Part shown: positions 7,386 to 17,297 of the stretch, in pieces
How positions within the stretch are numbered: position 1 is the stretch's first letter
Layout: each line of letters begins with the position of its first letter
From: Chloroflexota bacterium
Lineage (GTDB): Bacteria > Chloroflexota > Anaerolineae > Anaerolineales > Anaerolineaceae
DNA length: 64,000 nt
Reading direction: 5' to 3'
NCBI GenBank assembly: GCA_029561345.1
Contig: JAKQJC010000001.1
Location: forward strand, 1-64,000
Program-made: the position numbers and the translations under genes
Notes under the pieces: model-generated
The model's database searches: none
Told to the model about the DNA's origin: nothing
Seen by the model: only the letters and a program-made list of their open reading frames with translations

Positions 7386-9299
7386 ATGAAAAAAATATCC
7401 CTTCAGGATAAATTGCGCTACCAGTTTGACAACACCATGTCTCGCGGCCCCATTGCTCTGATTGGCTGGCTTCTGGCTCTCAGTGTTCTTCTTATTGCAG
7501 TTGTTTCATTTGTAGTGGTTATCACACCGATTGGCCTTAAAGAAGATGGCACCCAATACTCCTTTTTTGAGGTTGCCTGGATGAGTTTAATGCGCACCCT
7601 GGATGCCGGCACCATGGGGGGCGATACGGGTTCGTGGCCGTTCCTGTTCGCGATGTTTTTCGTGACCATGGGCGGCGTATTCATTGTCAGCACCCTGATC
7701 GGCGTGCTGACCAGCGGCATAGAAGGAAAAATTGAAGAATTGCGTAAAGGACGTTCCTTTGTGGTGGAAAAGAATCACACCGTCATTTTGGGCTGGTCTC
7801 CGCAGATTTTCACCATTATCACTGAGGTGGTGGCAGCCAATGCCAACCAGAAATCGGGGTGCATTGCCATTCTGGCAGATAAAGACAAGGTGGAGATGGA
7901 TGATGAGATTCTTGCCCGGGTGGGCAACACAGGCCACACCCGCATTGTGACGCGTTCAGGCAACCCGATTGACCGCACTGATTTGAACATGATCAATCCG
8001 TATACTGCGCGCTCTATTATCATCCTGGCACCAGAAGATGCAGAAGAGCCGGATGCGCATGTGATCAAAACCATTCTGGCGCTGACCAACGACCCCGCTC
8101 GCCGGCCGGAGCCTTACCATATTGTTGCGGTCATTCGCGACCCGGATCATATGGAAGTGGCGCGCATGGTGAGCCGGAACGAAGTGCAGCTGGTGGCAGC
8201 CAGCGAGATCATTTCCCGCGTCACCGCCCAGACCTGCAGTCAGTCGGGTCTTTCGGTGGTGTTCACCGAACTGCTGGATTTTGGCGGTGATGAAATTTAC
8301 TTTAAAAGTGAGCCATCTCTGGTTGGAAAAACTTTTGGGGAAGCCTTACTGGCTTATGAAACATCTGCTGTGATGGGATTGTTCAAAGACGGCAAAGTGC
8401 TCCTAAACCCGCCGATGGACACGCGGATTGAAAAAGGTGATCAGGTGATCGCAGTTTCGGCAGATGACGACACAGTTGTGCTTTCAGGAAAGACAGACCT
8501 GGGCGTCAATACGGACGCAATCATTAAAGATGGCGTGATCCATGAATCTCCTGAGTATATCTTAATGCTGGGCTGGAATGAACGGGCGCCGGTGATTATT
8601 CGCGAACTGGACTATTACATGGCAAAAGGGTCTCATGTGCTGGTGGCCGCTCCGCAAGAGGCATTTTTGAAACCTGATTTTGCCGAAGAACTGGGCCTGA
8701 CAGCTTTGAAGCACCTTGATGTCACCTTCAAATATAGCGAAACCACCCAACGCCAGGCATTGGAAGCGCTGGATCTAAAGCGATTCAAACACGGCATTGT
8801 CTTGAGCTATTCAGATCGGATGGATGTGCAGGCCGCCGATGCAGCCACGCTGGTGACGCTGCTGCTGCTGCGGGCCATGTCTGAGGAGAGCGGACACACC
8901 ATCACCGTGGTCAGCGAAATGCTGGATGTGCGCAACCGCGATTTGGCCCAGGTGACGCGGGCCGATGATTTCATTGTCAGCGACAAGCTGATCAGCCTGA
9001 TGCTGGCGCAGATTTCCGAAAAGAAGGAACTTGTGGATGTGTTCCAGGATTTGTTTGATCCAGAAGGTTCAGAACTCTATATGAAACCAGCTTCCAGTCT
9101 GGTCAAGACAGGCGTGGCCATGAATTTCTACACGGTGGTGGAAGCCGCGCGCCGCAATGGGGCGGTGGCGCTGGGTTACCGGGTGCAGGCGGAACATGCC
9201 GATGCCGATAAGGCTTACGGCATTCACCTGAATCCGGTGAAAGCGGACCAGATCACCTTTGCGCCGGAAGACCGGATCATTTTGCTTGCGGAGGATTAA
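7386..9299 (+). CDS. CASTOR/POLLUX-like ion channel with RCK-type domains
   Basis: A 637-residue membrane protein. TM1 (about 20-46), a pore region (about 60-85, DAGTMGGDTGSW) and TM2 (about 90-113) precede a long cytoplasmic part with two Rossmann-like RCK/TrkA-N modules (VILGWSPQIFTII near 133 and LMLGWNERAPVIIREL near 390). This matches the CASTOR/POLLUX/SYM8 family of cation channels. Bacterial members are predicted to conduct monovalent cations or Ca2+ under nucleotide or ligand control. The selectivity is not deducible here. The malic enzyme gene starts three bases after this stop, with its ribosome-binding site GGAGG inside the channel's last codons, implying translational coupling. 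Confidence 0.85.
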   Translation: MKKISLQDKLRYQFDNTMSRGPIALIGWLLALSVLLIAVVSFVVVITPIGLKEDGTQYSFFEVAWMSLMRTLDAGTMGGDTGSWPFLFAMFFVTMGGVFIVSTLIGVLTSGIEGKIEELRKGRSFVVEKNHTVILGWSPQIFTIITEVVAANANQKSGCIAILADKDKVEMDDEILARVGNTGHTRIVTRSGNPIDRTDLNMINPYTARSIIILAPEDAEEPDAHVIKTILALTNDPARRPEPYHIVAVIRDPDHMEVARMVSRNEVQLVAASEIISRVTAQTCSQSGLSVVFTELLDFGGDEIYFKSEPSLVGKTFGEALLAYETSAVMGLFKDGKVLLNPPMDTRIEKGDQVIAVSADDDTVVLSGKTDLGVNTDAIIKDGVIHESPEYILMLGWNERAPVIIRELDYYMAKGSHVLVAAPQEAFLKPDFAEELGLTALKHLDVTFKYSETTQRQALEALDLKRFKHGIVLSYSDRMDVQAADAATLVTLLLLRAMSEESGHTITVVSEMLDVRNRDLAQVTRADDFIVSDKLISLMLAQISEKKELVDVFQDLFDPEGSELYMKPASSLVKTGVAMNFYTVVEAARRNGAVALGYRVQAEHADADKAYGIHLNPVKADQITFAPEDRIILLAED

Positions 9300-9301
9300 T
9301 T

Positions 9302-10585
9302 ATGTTGAAGACGACTGCTGAAGATGCGCTTGAATATCACCGTATGGGAGGGCGACCGGGTAAGATCAGCGTGGTGCCCAGCAAACCGCTGGAAACCCAG
9401 CGCGACTTGAGCCTGGCGTATACACCGGGGGTGGCGGTGCCGGTGCTGGAAATTGAAAGAGACCCGCGGCTGGCCTATGAATATACCAGTAAGGGTAACC
9501 TGGTGGCAGTGATTTCCAACGGCACGGCCATTTTGGGGTTGGGCAACCGCGGAGCGCTGGCTTCCAAGCCGGTGATGGAGGGCAAGGGGGTGCTGTTTAA
9601 GAAATTCGCGGATATCGATGTCTTCGATATTGAGGTCAACACCCTGGATCCGGAAGAGCTGATCCGCGTGGTGGCAGCGATTGCCCCCACCTTTGGCGGC
9701 ATTAACCTGGAGGATATCCGCTCGCCGGAATGCTTTGCGGTGGAACAACGCCTGCAGGCGATGCTGGATATTCCCGTCTTTCATGATGACCAGCACGGCA
9801 CAGCCATAATTCTGGGGGCAGCGCTGCTGAACGCCCTGGAATTGGTGAACAAGCGCCTGGATGAAATCAAGGTGGTGTTTTCGGGAGCCGGGGCGGCCGG
9901 GGTGGCCTGTGCGCGCCAGCTGGTGACGGTGGGCGTGCCGCGGGAAAACATCTGGATGACGGATGTGAAGGGGTTGATATATCACGGCCGCAAAGAGGAA
10001 ATGTTCCCCGAAAAGGCGGCCTTTGCCCAGGGCGACCGGCCAGCCACGCTGGCTGAGGTGATGCAGGGCGCGGATGTGCTGATTGGCCTTTCGGTGGCCA
10101 ATTTGGTGAGCGAGGATATGCTGCGCTCGATGCGGCGCGACCCGATCATTTTTGTCATGGCCAACCCTGACCCGGAAATCAAATATGAGGTGGCGCAGGC
10201 CTGCCGCCCGGATGCGATTGTCGCCACGGGCCGGTCAGATTATCCCAACCAGATCAACAATGTGCTGGGATTCCCGTTTATTTTCCGCGGGGCGCTGGAT
10301 GTGCGGGCGAGCGCGATTAACGAAGCGATGAAACTGGCTGCCTCGAAAGGGCTGGCGGCGCTGGCGCGCGAACCGGTGACCCCGGAGGTGTTGAAGGCTT
10401 ACGGCCTGACACACCTTGAATTTGGCCGCGGGTACATTGTACCCAAGGCGCTGGATAAACGGGTGTGCCTGTGGGAAGCTCCGGCGGTGGCCGAGGCGGC
10501 CCAGGCCAGCGGCGTGGCACGTGTGCAGTTTGACCTGGCTGCTTACCGCCAGCAGTTGGCCGACCGTTTGAATGTTTCGGTCTGA
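9302..10585 (+). CDS. NAD(P)-dependent malic enzyme
   Basis: A 427-residue malic enzyme that oxidatively decarboxylates malate to pyruvate with NAD(P)H formation. It has the short MaeB-type catalytic core ([30 protein letters not shown]) and a Rossmann motif ([16 protein letters not shown]). [14 protein letters not shown] is a typical late motif. It lacks the C-terminal phosphotransacetylase domain of enterobacterial MaeB. Cofactor preference cannot be read reliably. It is coupled to the upstream channel gene. Confidence 0.93.
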   Translation: MLKTTAEDALEYHRMGGRPGKISVVPSKPLETQRDLSLAYTPGVAVPVLEIERDPRLAYEYTSKGNLVAVISNGTAILGLGNRGALASKPVMEGKGVLFKKFADIDVFDIEVNTLDPEELIRVVAAIAPTFGGINLEDIRSPECFAVEQRLQAMLDIPVFHDDQHGTAIILGAALLNALELVNKRLDEIKVVFSGAGAAGVACARQLVTVGVPRENIWMTDVKGLIYHGRKEEMFPEKAAFAQGDRPATLAEVMQGADVLIGLSVANLVSEDMLRSMRRDPIIFVMANPDPEIKYEVAQACRPDAIVATGRSDYPNQINNVLGFPFIFRGALDVRASAINEAMKLAASKGLAALAREPVTPEVLKAYGLTHLEFGRGYIVPKALDKRVCLWEAPAVAEAAQASGVARVQFDLAAYRQQLADRLNVSV

Positions 10586-10619
10586 AAAATTCAGACTGGC
10601 ATCAGAGCCAAACATGGGA

Positions 10620-10634
10620 TAAAATAGAACTATG
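10620..10634 (+). promoter_or_regulatory. promoter abutting the start codon (leaderless)
   Basis: TAAAAT (10620-10625) is followed by exactly six bases and then the ATG at 10632. Transcription starting about seven bases after the -10 box would begin at the start codon. No Shine-Dalgarno sequence is present. Confidence 0.5.
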
Positions 10635-11090
10635 AATGAATACACCCGCCAGCCTTTGCCCCCAATTTTGAGCCCATCACCTGAAGAGCTGCACCGCAAA
10701 CAGGTTTTTTGGCAGGTGTGGGTACCGCTCATTGTCACCCTGGTGATTCTTGTAGCGGCGATGTCGGCTGTGGTGGCATCAGCCGTGGTTGGCACGGGCG
10801 ATGTGGGCCGCTGGCAGGCCATATCCCTGATCTTTTTGATCATGCCGGCCATGGTGGGCGGCCTGCTGCTGCTGGCCTTGCTGGGATTGTTCTGCTACGC
10901 CATCTTCTGGCTGCTGAAAAACCTGCCTGCCTATGCCCATCTGGCTCAGGCTTACCTGCACTATTTTTCTGTGTTGGTGCGCCATTACGCTGATAAAGCG
11001 GCGACACCGGTGCTGTTGGTGCGCATTCGCCAGGCAGAATGGCAGGCATTCTGGCGGGGCTTGCGGGCCATGTTTAATCGACAACCCTGA
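10632..11090 (+). CDS. membrane protein of unknown function
   Basis: A 152-residue protein not assigned to a family. It has a short polar N-terminus and two strongly hydrophobic segments (about 28-52 and 62-95). The polar, Trp- and Arg-containing C-terminal tail (about 97-152) is probably cytoplasmic. No signal peptidase site or enzymatic motif is visible. It is followed after 20 bases by another small membrane protein and then RNase Z, so these three may be co-transcribed. The start has no ribosome-binding site but sits directly behind a -10 box. Confidence 0.7.
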   Translation: MNEYTRQPLPPILSPSPEELHRKQVFWQVWVPLIVTLVILVAAMSAVVASAVVGTGDVGRWQAISLIFLIMPAMVGGLLLLALLGLFCYAIFWLLKNLPAYAHLAQAYLHYFSVLVRHYADKAATPVLLVRIRQAEWQAFWRGLRAMFNRQP

Positions 11091-11110
11091 CTTCTTCAAG
11101 GATGAACCTC

Positions 11111-11320
11111 ATGAATTTAAAAGAGAATTGGAAACTGAGAACAATGATTATTGGCGCTGTGATCGGCGCTTTGACCGGCGCCGGCGCGGCGTATATCCTG
11201 GTTTACCGGGCTGAACAGCAAAATGCGCGCCCCAAACTGACTCCTGGCGAGGGTGTCAAGCTGGGACTGGGCGTGTTCGGTTTGCTGCGCCTGGTTTCAG
11301 GTCTGATTGACGAAAAATAG
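11111..11320 (+). CDS. small membrane protein of unknown function
   Basis: A 69-residue protein with one Gly/Ala-rich membrane helix (about 12-32, IIGAVIGALTGAGAAYILVY). A soluble tail with a second weakly hydrophobic segment (GLGVFGLLRLVSGLI) follows. The ATG at 11111 is preferred over 11102 because AAGGA (11098-11102) is then a well-spaced ribosome-binding site. The general shape resembles YtxH-like small proteins but no family can be assigned. It lies between another membrane protein and RNase Z. Confidence 0.65.
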   Translation: MNLKENWKLRTMIIGAVIGALTGAGAAYILVYRAEQQNARPKLTPGEGVKLGLGVFGLLRLVSGLIDEK

Positions 11321-11335
11321 GCTGGCGGAACCCCC

Positions 11336-12334
11336 TTGTTTGAAATTATCTTTTTAGGCACATCGGCTTCAGCGCCTTCCGCGCGGCGCGGACTTTCGGC
11401 GCAGGTGGTGAAGCACGATGAACACCGGTTTTTAATTGACTGCGGCGAAGGCACCCAGCGCCAGATTCTGCAGGCTGGCATTGGTTTTAAACGCCTGAAT
11501 ACCATCCTGATCACGCACGGGCATCTTGACCATATTTTGGGGCTGGCCGGGCTGTTATCCACCTTCCTGCGCTGGGAAGCGATTGACCGGCTGGACATCT
11601 ATGCCGCCAGTGGCGCGTTGGACCGCATCCGCGACCTGCTGTACGGCGTTGTGCTGCGCGGCACGCGGCCGCCCATGCCGCTGAATATGCATGCCGTGGA
11701 TGCGGGTGTTTTTTTTGAGGGTAAGGATTTCACGGTTTCGGCTTTTCCGGTGCAGCACCGCGGAAACGACTGCCTGGGTTACCTGTTTGAGGAAAAATCA
11801 CGGCGGCCTTTTCTGCCTGAAAAGGCCGAAGCGCTGGGCATTCCCCAGGGCAAAATTCGCAAGGAACTGGTATCCGGCCAGGCGGTGACCCTGCCCGACG
11901 GGCGGGTGATTCAACCTGACGAGGTGCTGGGGCCGCTGAAGCGCGGCACTCGGCTGGTGCATGTGGGGGATGTGGGGAACACCGACAGCCTGCTGACTGT
12001 GGTGCAGGATGCCGACACCCTGGTGATCGAGTCCACCTACCTGGACGAAGAAGCGGATATGGCAAAACAGTTCGGGCATATGACGGCAAAACAGGCGGCT
12101 GAGCTGGCTGTGCGTGCCGGGGTGCGGCAGTTGGTGCTGACGCATATCTCAAGGCGTTACCGCGAAAAGCAGGTGCAAGAGGAAGCCAGAAGCATCTTTC
12201 CCAACACCCTGGTGGCGCGTGATTTTGATGTGGTGCAGTCCTTTGGCCCGGAAGCCGGGCAGGAGAGTGCCGCCTCCTTGCAGCACGTGCGCATCAGCCC
12301 GGATGAGGATGTTGAGAAAGACCCGGAAGAATAG
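11336..12334 (+). CDS. rnz: ribonuclease Z (tRNA 3' endonuclease)
   Basis: A 332-residue metallo-beta-lactamase-fold nuclease that matures tRNA 3' ends. This fits a genome whose tRNA-Trp lacks an encoded CCA. The N-terminus EIIFLGTSASAPSARRG is typical. The zinc motif is HGHLDH (61-66), and later ligands lie in VHVGDVGNTD and LTHISRRY. Length agrees with the short bacterial RNase Z. The start is TTG at 11336, the only start placing the beta strand correctly. A hairpin terminator follows the stop. Confidence 0.92.
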   Translation: MFEIIFLGTSASAPSARRGLSAQVVKHDEHRFLIDCGEGTQRQILQAGIGFKRLNTILITHGHLDHILGLAGLLSTFLRWEAIDRLDIYAASGALDRIRDLLYGVVLRGTRPPMPLNMHAVDAGVFFEGKDFTVSAFPVQHRGNDCLGYLFEEKSRRPFLPEKAEALGIPQGKIRKELVSGQAVTLPDGRVIQPDEVLGPLKRGTRLVHVGDVGNTDSLLTVVQDADTLVIESTYLDEEADMAKQFGHMTAKQAAELAVRAGVRQLVLTHISRRYREKQVQEEARSIFPNTLVARDFDVVQSFGPEAGQESAASLQHVRISPDEDVEKDPEE

Positions 12335-12354
12335 ATGCATTTGAAAGCGATCCC

Positions 12355-12381
12355 AAAAAGCGCGGCTGAGCCGCGCTTTTT
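12355..12381. terminator. terminator after RNase Z
   Basis: AAAAAGCGCGGC (12355-12366) pairs with GCCGCGCTTTTT (12370-12381) around a TGA loop. The flanking A and T tracts make it an efficient intrinsic terminator. Confidence 0.85.
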
Positions 12382-12448
12382 CAATTGGCCGGATATTTTA
12401 TTAACCGCCTCTTTACAATGGCGGTTTTTCTTTGGCCCCTTTTTAGGG

Positions 12449-12463
12449 TAAAATCAAATCATG
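12449..12463 (+). promoter_or_regulatory. promoter abutting the start codon (leaderless)
   Basis: TAAAAT (12449-12454) is followed by six bases and the ATG at 12461. No Shine-Dalgarno sequence is present. The geometry equals that at 10620-10634 and predicts a leaderless transcript. Confidence 0.5.
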
Positions 12464-13675
12464 CACATTTTATTGATTCACCAGGCTTTTGCCGCGCTGG
12501 ATGAGCCCGGCGGCACCCGCCATCATGAACTGGCGCGCCATCTCACGGCGCGCGGCCATAAAGTCACGGTCATTACCAGCCCCATCAGTTACCTGACCGG
12601 GCAGAGTGAAACCCGCCAGGGCTGGATCAGCCGCGAGACGGATGCAGCGGGGATCACCCTTCTGCGCACCTACACTTACCCGGCACTGCACCGCAGTTTT
12701 GTCCACCGTGTGTTCAGCTTTATCAGTTTCATGGCCTCTTCATTTTTGGCCGGGCTGCAGGTGAAGGATGTGGATCTGGTGTGGGGCACTTCGCCGAATA
12801 TCTTCCAGGGGGCCGCAGCCTGGGCGGTGGCGCGGTTGAAAGGCGCGCCTTTTCTGTTTGAAGTGCGCGACCTGTGGCCGGCTTTTGCCATTGCAGTGGG
12901 TGTGTTGAAGAATCGCTTCTTAATCGTGGCTTCGGAGTGGCTGGAGCGGTTTTTATACCGCCATGCCGACCAGGTGATGGTCAATTCGCCGGGTTATGTC
13001 GTGCATGTGCAGGAACGGGGCGCCAAAAAGGTTGCTCTGATTCCCAATGGCGCGGACCCGGCCATGTTTGACCCGGATAATGACGGGGCAGCTTTTAAAG
13101 CTGCCAACGGGCTGCAGGGTAAATTTGTGGCGCTTTATGCCGGGGCGCACGGCATGTCCAATGACCTGGGGGTGGTGCTGGAGGCGGCATTGCTGCTGCG
13201 GGAGCGGGACGACATTCGGGTGGTTTTTGTGGGCGATGGCAAGGAAAAGGCCCATTTGCAGGCCGAGGCGGCTGAGAAGGGATTGACCAACGTCCTGTTT
13301 TTGCCGCCAGTACCCAAGCAGCAGATGGCTGAAACCCTGGCGGGCGCGGATGCCTGCATTGCCATTCTTAAGCCGTTGGAAATGTATAAGACCACCTATC
13401 CTAACAAGGTGTTTGACTACCTGGCCGCCGGCCGGCCGCTGGCGCTGGCCATCGATGGGGTGGTGCGGGAGGTGGTGGAAGCGGCGGGCGCCGGCATTTT
13501 TGCCGAACCGGGGAATGCCGCGGCTCTGGCAGGTGCCATTCGCACTTTGGCCGATGACCCGGTAAAAGCCCGGCAGATGGGCAGAGCCGGACGGGAGTAT
13601 ATGGCGGCGCATTTTTCGCGGACTGACCTGGCGGATAAATTATGTGAAATGCTTGAAGCAATGAGGACGAAATGA
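12461..13675 (+). CDS. glycosyltransferase family 4 (WbuB-like)
   Basis: A 404-residue GT-B-fold glycosyltransferase. The N-terminal acceptor domain begins [20 protein letters not shown] and includes HKVTVITSP. The donor domain starts near 190 ([16 protein letters not shown]) and has the retaining-type region [21 protein letters not shown]. It resembles WbuB/WcaI-type enzymes of capsule or O-antigen assembly, but the sugar is not deducible. No other polysaccharide genes are adjacent. Its stop overlaps the ATG of the response regulator by four bases (ATGA), which suggests joint translation. Confidence 0.88.
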   Translation: MHILLIHQAFAALDEPGGTRHHELARHLTARGHKVTVITSPISYLTGQSETRQGWISRETDAAGITLLRTYTYPALHRSFVHRVFSFISFMASSFLAGLQVKDVDLVWGTSPNIFQGAAAWAVARLKGAPFLFEVRDLWPAFAIAVGVLKNRFLIVASEWLERFLYRHADQVMVNSPGYVVHVQERGAKKVALIPNGADPAMFDPDNDGAAFKAANGLQGKFVALYAGAHGMSNDLGVVLEAALLLRERDDIRVVFVGDGKEKAHLQAEAAEKGLTNVLFLPPVPKQQMAETLAGADACIAILKPLEMYKTTYPNKVFDYLAAGRPLALAIDGVVREVVEAAGAGIFAEPGNAAALAGAIRTLADDPVKARQMGRAGREYMAAHFSRTDLADKLCEMLEAMRTK

Positions 13676-14367
13676 CCGAAAAAATCCTGATTATCGAGGA
13701 TGAAGTCTCTTTGCAGGAAACCCTGGCTTACAATTTTCGCAAACAGGGTTATGAAGTGGAAACGGCGGGAGATGGCTTGCAGGGCCTGGAAGCCGCCCGG
13801 CGGATTCACCCTGACCTGATCATCCTGGATATCATGCTGCCGGGGATGGACGGCTACGAGGTTTGCCGCACCCTGAGGCAGGAGATGAAAACGCCCGTCA
13901 TCATGCTGACGGCGCGGGATGATGAAATTGACCGTGTGGTGGGGCTGGAAGTTGGCGCGGATGATTACATGTCCAAGCCGTTCAGCATGCGTGAATTGAC
14001 TGCCCAGGTGAAAGCCATCTTGCGGCGGGTGCGTATGGAACGCGAAACTTCCCAAACCTCCACGTTTCAGGGTCTGACCTTTGGGGACCTGGTGATTGAC
14101 CTGAACCGACACGAGGTTTCACTGCGCGGTGTGCCAGTGACCCTCAAGCCGAAGGAATTTGAACTGCTGACCTTCCTGGCGCAAAACCGCGGAACAGCTC
14201 TTTCAAGAGAAACGGTGCTGCAGCGGGTTTGGGGATGGGATTATATTGGCGACAGCCGCACGGTAGATGTGCATGTGCGCTGGCTGCGGGAAAAAATCGA
14301 AGCAGACCCGACCAACCCGACGCGAATTGTGACGGTTCGCGGGGCGGGCTACCGTTTTGAAGGATAG
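13672..14367 (+). CDS. PhoB/OmpR-family response regulator
   Basis: A 231-residue DNA-binding regulator. The receiver domain (1-120) has the acidic pair ED (9-10), phospho-acceptor Asp53 ([11 protein letters not shown]), a Thr switch in MLTARDD and Lys102 (YMSKPFS). A winged-helix Trans_reg_C domain (about 135-230) ends with [13 protein letters not shown] and RGAGYRFEG. It starts within the upstream glycosyltransferase stop and is followed at once by its sensor kinase. The PhoR-like partner makes phosphate or envelope stress a plausible input, but this is inference. Confidence 0.93.
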   Translation: MTEKILIIEDEVSLQETLAYNFRKQGYEVETAGDGLQGLEAARRIHPDLIILDIMLPGMDGYEVCRTLRQEMKTPVIMLTARDDEIDRVVGLEVGADDYMSKPFSMRELTAQVKAILRRVRMERETSQTSTFQGLTFGDLVIDLNRHEVSLRGVPVTLKPKEFELLTFLAQNRGTALSRETVLQRVWGWDYIGDSRTVDVHVRWLREKIEADPTNPTRIVTVRGAGYRFEG

Positions 14368-14379
14368 GTGAAGGTGAAC

Positions 14380-16125
14380 ATGTCCAAAACCATTCGCTGG
14401 AAAATTGCCCTGCCGTTCATGCTGCTGGCTGCGGCGACGGTGATTGTTTTGGGGGTGTATTTCACGGATTTCATGCGCCAGATGGTGGAAGACAGCCGGC
14501 ATGAGAGCCTGCGTTCTGAAGCGCAGCTGATCTCTGCTCAGCTTGGGGAAGGCGACCTGACCGCCAAAAAGGATAAGGAAGCCCGCCTGCTGGCCAATGT
14601 CCTGAAAGCACGGGTGACCATTGTTTTGCCGGATGGCACGGTGCAGGGTGAGTCGCATTACGACAGCGCCTCCATGGAGAATCATCTGGACAGGCCGGAG
14701 ATTCGGGCTGCCTTGCGAGGGGATGAAGGTTTTCAGGTGCGCTACAGTGACACCCTGCAAGAAACCATGATGTACCTGGCTGTGCCGATCAGGAATGACA
14801 ACCAGATTTTAGGCGCGGTGCGCCTGGCCATGCCGGCCAGTGATATCAAGATTCAAGAACAGCAATTGAATTCACACCTGATGGTGGTGATAGCAGTGGT
14901 GGCGGTGCTGGCGGGTTTGCTGGCCATTCTGGCAACGGAGACTTTTGTCCGCCAGCTGCGCCGGGTGACCCAGGCAGCGCAGCGCCTGAATACTGGTGAA
15001 TTGAAATCCATTCCGGTGCCCAATTCTCATGATGAAATTGGTCAGCTCAGCCGGGCTTTGCAGCAGATGGCGGTGCGCCTCGACGCGCAATTTGACGCCC
15101 TGGAAGCGGAACGGGGTAAGCTGGCGGCGGTGCTGGCGCAAATGACCGACGGCATGGTGATTGCCGACCGCGAAGGCGTGGTGCAGTTGATCAACCCGGC
15201 AGCGGGGGAAATCTTTGAAACCCCGATTGCCGGCGCCATTGGCCACACCCTGATTGAAGTCATTCGCCACCACCAGCTGGTGGAATTATGGCAGAACTGC
15301 ATCTCCAGCGGGGAACAGCAATCCACCACCCTTGAATTGGGCTCTGAACGGAAATTTATCCAGGCCATTGCCATTCCATTGACGCATGCGATGCCGGGTG
15401 GGGTGTTGATGATTTGCCAGGACCTGACGCGGGTGCGGCGGTTGGAACTGGTGCGGCGCGATTTTGTCAGCAATGTCTCTCACGAACTGCGCACGCCGCT
15501 GGCCTCCTTGAAGGCTCTGACGGAAACACTGCAAGACGGTGCCCTGGATGACCCGGCAGCGGCGCGGCATTTCTTGCAGCGCATGGAAACCGAAATTGAC
15601 ACCCTGACCCAGATGGTGCGCGAACTGCTTGAGCTTTCGCGGATTGAATCGGGGAAGGTGCCGCTGCAGCGCAAGGCAGTGGATGTGATGGCTTTACTTG
15701 AAACGGCGGCGGAGCGCATGCGCCTGCAGGCAGAGCGCGCCGGCCTGGCCCTGATCCTGGAGCCGGGCAGCGGCCTGCCCCAGGTGATGGCGGATGGCGA
15801 ACGCATTGAGCAGGTGCTGTTCAACCTGGTGCACAATGCCATCAAGTTCACCCCATCCGGCGGCAGCATCACGCTGCGGGCTTACCAGGATGGCGAGCAG
15901 GTGGTGATCGCGGTGAAGGATACGGGGGTTGGCATTTCGGATGAGGATCAGCCGCGGATTTTTGAGCGGTTTTACAAGGCGGACCGGGCGCGCACGGGGG
16001 GCGGCACCGGCTTGGGTCTATCCATTGCCCGGCACCTGGTGGAGGGGCATGGGGGAAAAATTTGGGTGGAAAGCCAGACCGGAAAAGGCAGCACTTTCTA
16101 TTTCTCTTTGCCGGTCGCGGCATAG
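14380..16125 (+). CDS. PhoR-like sensor histidine kinase
   Basis: A 581-residue membrane kinase. TM1 (about 8-28), an extracytoplasmic sensor (about 30-165), TM2 (about 168-188), HAMP, PAS (near 245-345), HisKA (VSHELRTPLASL) and HATPase (GTGLGLSIARHLVEGHGG) follow in order, the PhoR/WalK layout. An in-frame GTG at 14368 would add four residues. ATG 14380 is preferred because AGGTGA (14366-14371) is then well spaced. It should phosphorylate the regulator encoded just upstream. A bidirectional terminator follows. Confidence 0.93.
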   Translation: MSKTIRWKIALPFMLLAAATVIVLGVYFTDFMRQMVEDSRHESLRSEAQLISAQLGEGDLTAKKDKEARLLANVLKARVTIVLPDGTVQGESHYDSASMENHLDRPEIRAALRGDEGFQVRYSDTLQETMMYLAVPIRNDNQILGAVRLAMPASDIKIQEQQLNSHLMVVIAVVAVLAGLLAILATETFVRQLRRVTQAAQRLNTGELKSIPVPNSHDEIGQLSRALQQMAVRLDAQFDALEAERGKLAAVLAQMTDGMVIADREGVVQLINPAAGEIFETPIAGAIGHTLIEVIRHHQLVELWQNCISSGEQQSTTLELGSERKFIQAIAIPLTHAMPGGVLMICQDLTRVRRLELVRRDFVSNVSHELRTPLASLKALTETLQDGALDDPAAARHFLQRMETEIDTLTQMVRELLELSRIESGKVPLQRKAVDVMALLETAAERMRLQAERAGLALILEPGSGLPQVMADGERIEQVLFNLVHNAIKFTPSGGSITLRAYQDGEQVVIAVKDTGVGISDEDQPRIFERFYKADRARTGGGTGLGLSIARHLVEGHGGKIWVESQTGKGSTFYFSLPVAA

Positions 16126-16139
16126 GGATTGACGCAGAA

Positions 16140-16174
16140 AAAAGCAGCCTGCATTATTCATGCGGGCTGCTTTT
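16140..16174. terminator. bidirectional terminator between convergent genes
   Basis: A 15-pair stem (16140-16154 with 16160-16174) around a TATTC loop, flanked by A and T tracts. It separates the plus-strand kinase from the minus-strand XRE gene. Confidence 0.8.
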
Positions 16175-16184
16175 GAGGATGAGG

Positions 16185-16409
16185 TTATTCTGAGAGGAAA
16201 AAGGTGATAGGGGTGTTGTAAAGTTTGCAGTATTCTTCCAGCTCGAGGATGCCCATTTGCTGCTGGCCGGTTTCGCAGCGTGAAACATAAGAGAGCGGCC
16301 GTTTTAATGCTTCGGCAACCTGTTCCTGTGTGAGGCCCAGTTTTTCGCGCGCTTCCTTCAGTTTTTGCGAGACCAACTCTTGCGGGACGATTTGCACGGC
16401 TGCCTCCAT
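16185..16409 (-). CDS. small XRE-family HTH regulator
   Basis: A 74-residue protein that is almost entirely one helix-turn-helix domain of the Cro/C1 type. The HTH is LKEAREKLGLTQEQVAEALK followed by SYVSRCETGQQQ (about residues 17-50). No second domain exists, so any partner or ligand is unknown. Stand-alone XRE proteins of this size occur in toxin-antitoxin and defence loci, but no toxin-like partner lies beside it. The nearest minus-strand gene is a methyltransferase 57 bases upstream. Confidence 0.85.
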   Translation of the reverse strand: MEAAVQIVPQELVSQKLKEAREKLGLTQEQVAEALKRPLSYVSRCETGQQQMGILELEEYCKLYNTPITFFLSE

Positions 16410-16466
16410 AAATATTCAGATGTTTTATTCAATCATGACATGAAAAAGAAAAATTTTCAAGCTTTT

Positions 16467-17195
16467 TCAGATTCTCTTTTGCCAGATTTGGTACAACCCC
16501 AGCTTGCTTTCTTGTCCGTCAGAATAATAGGTTTCAAGGATTTCAAAGCCGCTTTCATCTGCCAGGACCGATAGCTCTTCTTCATTATAATGATGGGCGT
16601 AACGCAGGCCGGGCGTGGTTTCACCGGCGCGCCAGTCGAGCAGGTAATCACCAGGGTCAAGGTCATCTTTTTTGAAACCCGCGGCTTCCCACGCCAGGAT
16701 GCGTTTGGTGAGGCGCTGAGAATTGAGGAACTGCCATTCAGAGTGAATAAAGCGCCCGGATGGAGAAAGAAGCCCGTTGACCTTTTTCAGCAGGTCAAGG
16801 CGGAAGTCATACGAAGGAATGTGATGGAGGGTGGCAAAGGAAAGGACAATATCAAAGGTGCTGCCGGCCAGCGAGTGGGCCCAGGAAGGCGCCGTGAGAT
16901 CGGCCTGGAAAAAGGCGCAGGAAGGTGCCGCCTGGCGGGCATCTTCGAGCAGGCCCGGGCTGAAATCCAGGCCGGTGTAGCTGCCGGAAAAGCCGCGATC
17001 AAGTAATTCATGGGCCAGCTCGCCATTGCCGCAGCCCAGGTCCAACAGGCGGGCCGATGAGGGGAGGAGGACCGTTTCCATGATGCGGCGCACCCCCGGC
17101 TGGATGCGCTGGCGGGTGGCGGAAAAGGACCGGGAATAATCGGTATAGAAGCGCTGGTTCAAGGCGATGAGGCGGGCGCTGGTTTCGGGGTTCAT
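16467..17195 (-). CDS. class I SAM-dependent methyltransferase
   Basis: A 242-residue methyltransferase with a clear Rossmann SAM-binding motif (LLDLGCGNGELAHELL near residues 56-71). GLDFSPGLL and a later FDIVLSFATLHHIPSYD motif (motif IV-like) are also present. The substrate is not deducible; the family includes small-molecule and tRNA methylases. ATG 17195 is preferred over the upstream ATG at 17240 because GGAGG lies six bases before it on the minus strand. It is upstream of the XRE gene on the same strand and divergent from the Elp3-like gene. Confidence 0.85.
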   Translation of the reverse strand: MNPETSARLIALNQRFYTDYSRSFSATRQRIQPGVRRIMETVLLPSSARLLDLGCGNGELAHELLDRGFSGSYTGLDFSPGLLEDARQAAPSCAFFQADLTAPSWAHSLAGSTFDIVLSFATLHHIPSYDFRLDLLKKVNGLLSPSGRFIHSEWQFLNSQRLTKRILAWEAAGFKKDDLDPGDYLLDWRAGETTPGLRYAHHYNEEELSVLADESGFEILETYYSDGQESKLGLYQIWQKRI

Positions 17196-17297
17196 GGGAG
17201 CCTCCAGGGTGGGATGCAACAAAGCAGCAAAGGGGATCAAGAATAATTATACAGCAAGAACCGGACGGGGCAGGGTGGATGGGTGAAAATCAGGGGG

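Noticed and set aside
16185..16409. XRE gene as antitoxin of a toxin-antitoxin pair
   Set aside because: No small toxin-like gene is adjacent; the only same-strand neighbour is a methyltransferase.
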